Source: Clostridia bacterium (GTDB lineage: Bacteria > Bacillota > Clostridia > Christensenellales > Aristaeellaceae). Taken from it: a stretch of 61,632 nt of DNA. Location: the NCBI GenBank assembly GCA_017431365.1, contig JAFRLF010000151.1:1-61632 (forward strand), written 5' to 3'. The notes beneath the pieces are model-generated. The model worked only from the letters and a program-made list of their open reading frames with translations. It did no database searches and was not told the origin of the DNA. This document shows, piece by piece, positions 61,595 to 61,632 of the stretch. A program made the position numbers and the translations under genes. The first letter of the stretch is position 1; every line of letters starts with the position of its first letter.

Positions 61595-61632
61595 GTTAGT
61601 GAAGATGGGGCAGGAAATTTTCCGGCGTGGGG

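Overview
The window looks like chromosome from an uncultured, fairly high-GC member of the Bacillota (Clostridia). The evidence is: strong GGAGG-type ribosome binding sites; TTGACA/TATAAT promoters with 17-18 base spacers; a T-box leader in front of ileS; a WalJ-like protein and rlmH; DegV, CvpA and DUF4428-type zinc-ribbon proteins; and a chromosomal parS of the Bacillus type. A Christensenellales-like gut lineage is plausible but is my inference. No rRNA, tRNA, CRISPR array or intact mobile element is visible.

The window contains a probable replication origin. dnaA (11217-12539, minus) has dense DnaA-box clusters on both sides (12540-12879 and 10988-11216), and dnaN follows. The order after dnaN is unusual: mnmE overlaps dnaN by 4 bases, where recF/gyrB would be expected. 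Two perfect copies of the ParB site TGTTTCACGTGAAACA lie about 30 kb away (42725-42740 and 42784-42799), although no parAB genes are in the window.

Layout. 1-323: start of a leftward gene and a structured divergent leader. 324-5540: operon of RidA, N-acyl-D-amino-acid deacylase, D-threonine-aldolase/D-serine-dehydratase-like PLP enzyme, aldose epimerase and class II aldolase, ending in a strong terminator. 5639-8507: leftward cluster of two xylose-isomerase-like TIM barrels around a Gfo/Idh/MocA oxidoreductase. 8544-12879: mnmE, dnaN, dnaA and origin. 12880-14505: UPF0210 and ACT proteins. 14738-16051: aspartokinase. 16182-22984: overlapping rightward genes for a MoxR ATPase, a DUF58 protein, a DUF4129-like membrane protein, UvrC and a PepV-type dipeptidase. 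23175-26532: sugar ABC transporter without its ATPase. 26630-29708: MazG-like protein, recG and a C39-like protein. 29902-33572: MATE exporter, LysR regulator and a HAD-thymidylate kinase fusion. 33698-38493: a kinase-lobe/peptidoglycan-binding membrane protein, mnmA and an acyltransferase. 38515-42708: leftward operon of a degenerate metallophosphoesterase, a radical SAM protein, walJ, a CPBP-like protein and rlmH. 43174-46037: membrane-anchored propeller-like protein, CvpA and a PfkB sugar kinase. 46079-49525: T-box plus an ileS whose frame is broken once. 49631-58775: small transferases, an SH3b protein, SRAP, a URO-D-like protein, oxidoreductases and a zinc-ribbon protein. 58843-61632: DegV protein, then an AT-rich, decayed stretch with pieces of at least two IS5-type transposases.

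Most genes run away from the proposed origin on both sides, as expected for co-orientation with replication. The most notable items are the bipartite origin with its unusual dnaN-mnmE junction, the paired parS sites beside a long imperfect stem, the HAD-Tmk fusion, the N-lobe-only pseudokinase joined to four peptidoglycan-binding-like repeats, the metallophosphoesterase that has lost metal ligands, and the frameshifted ileS behind an intact T-box.
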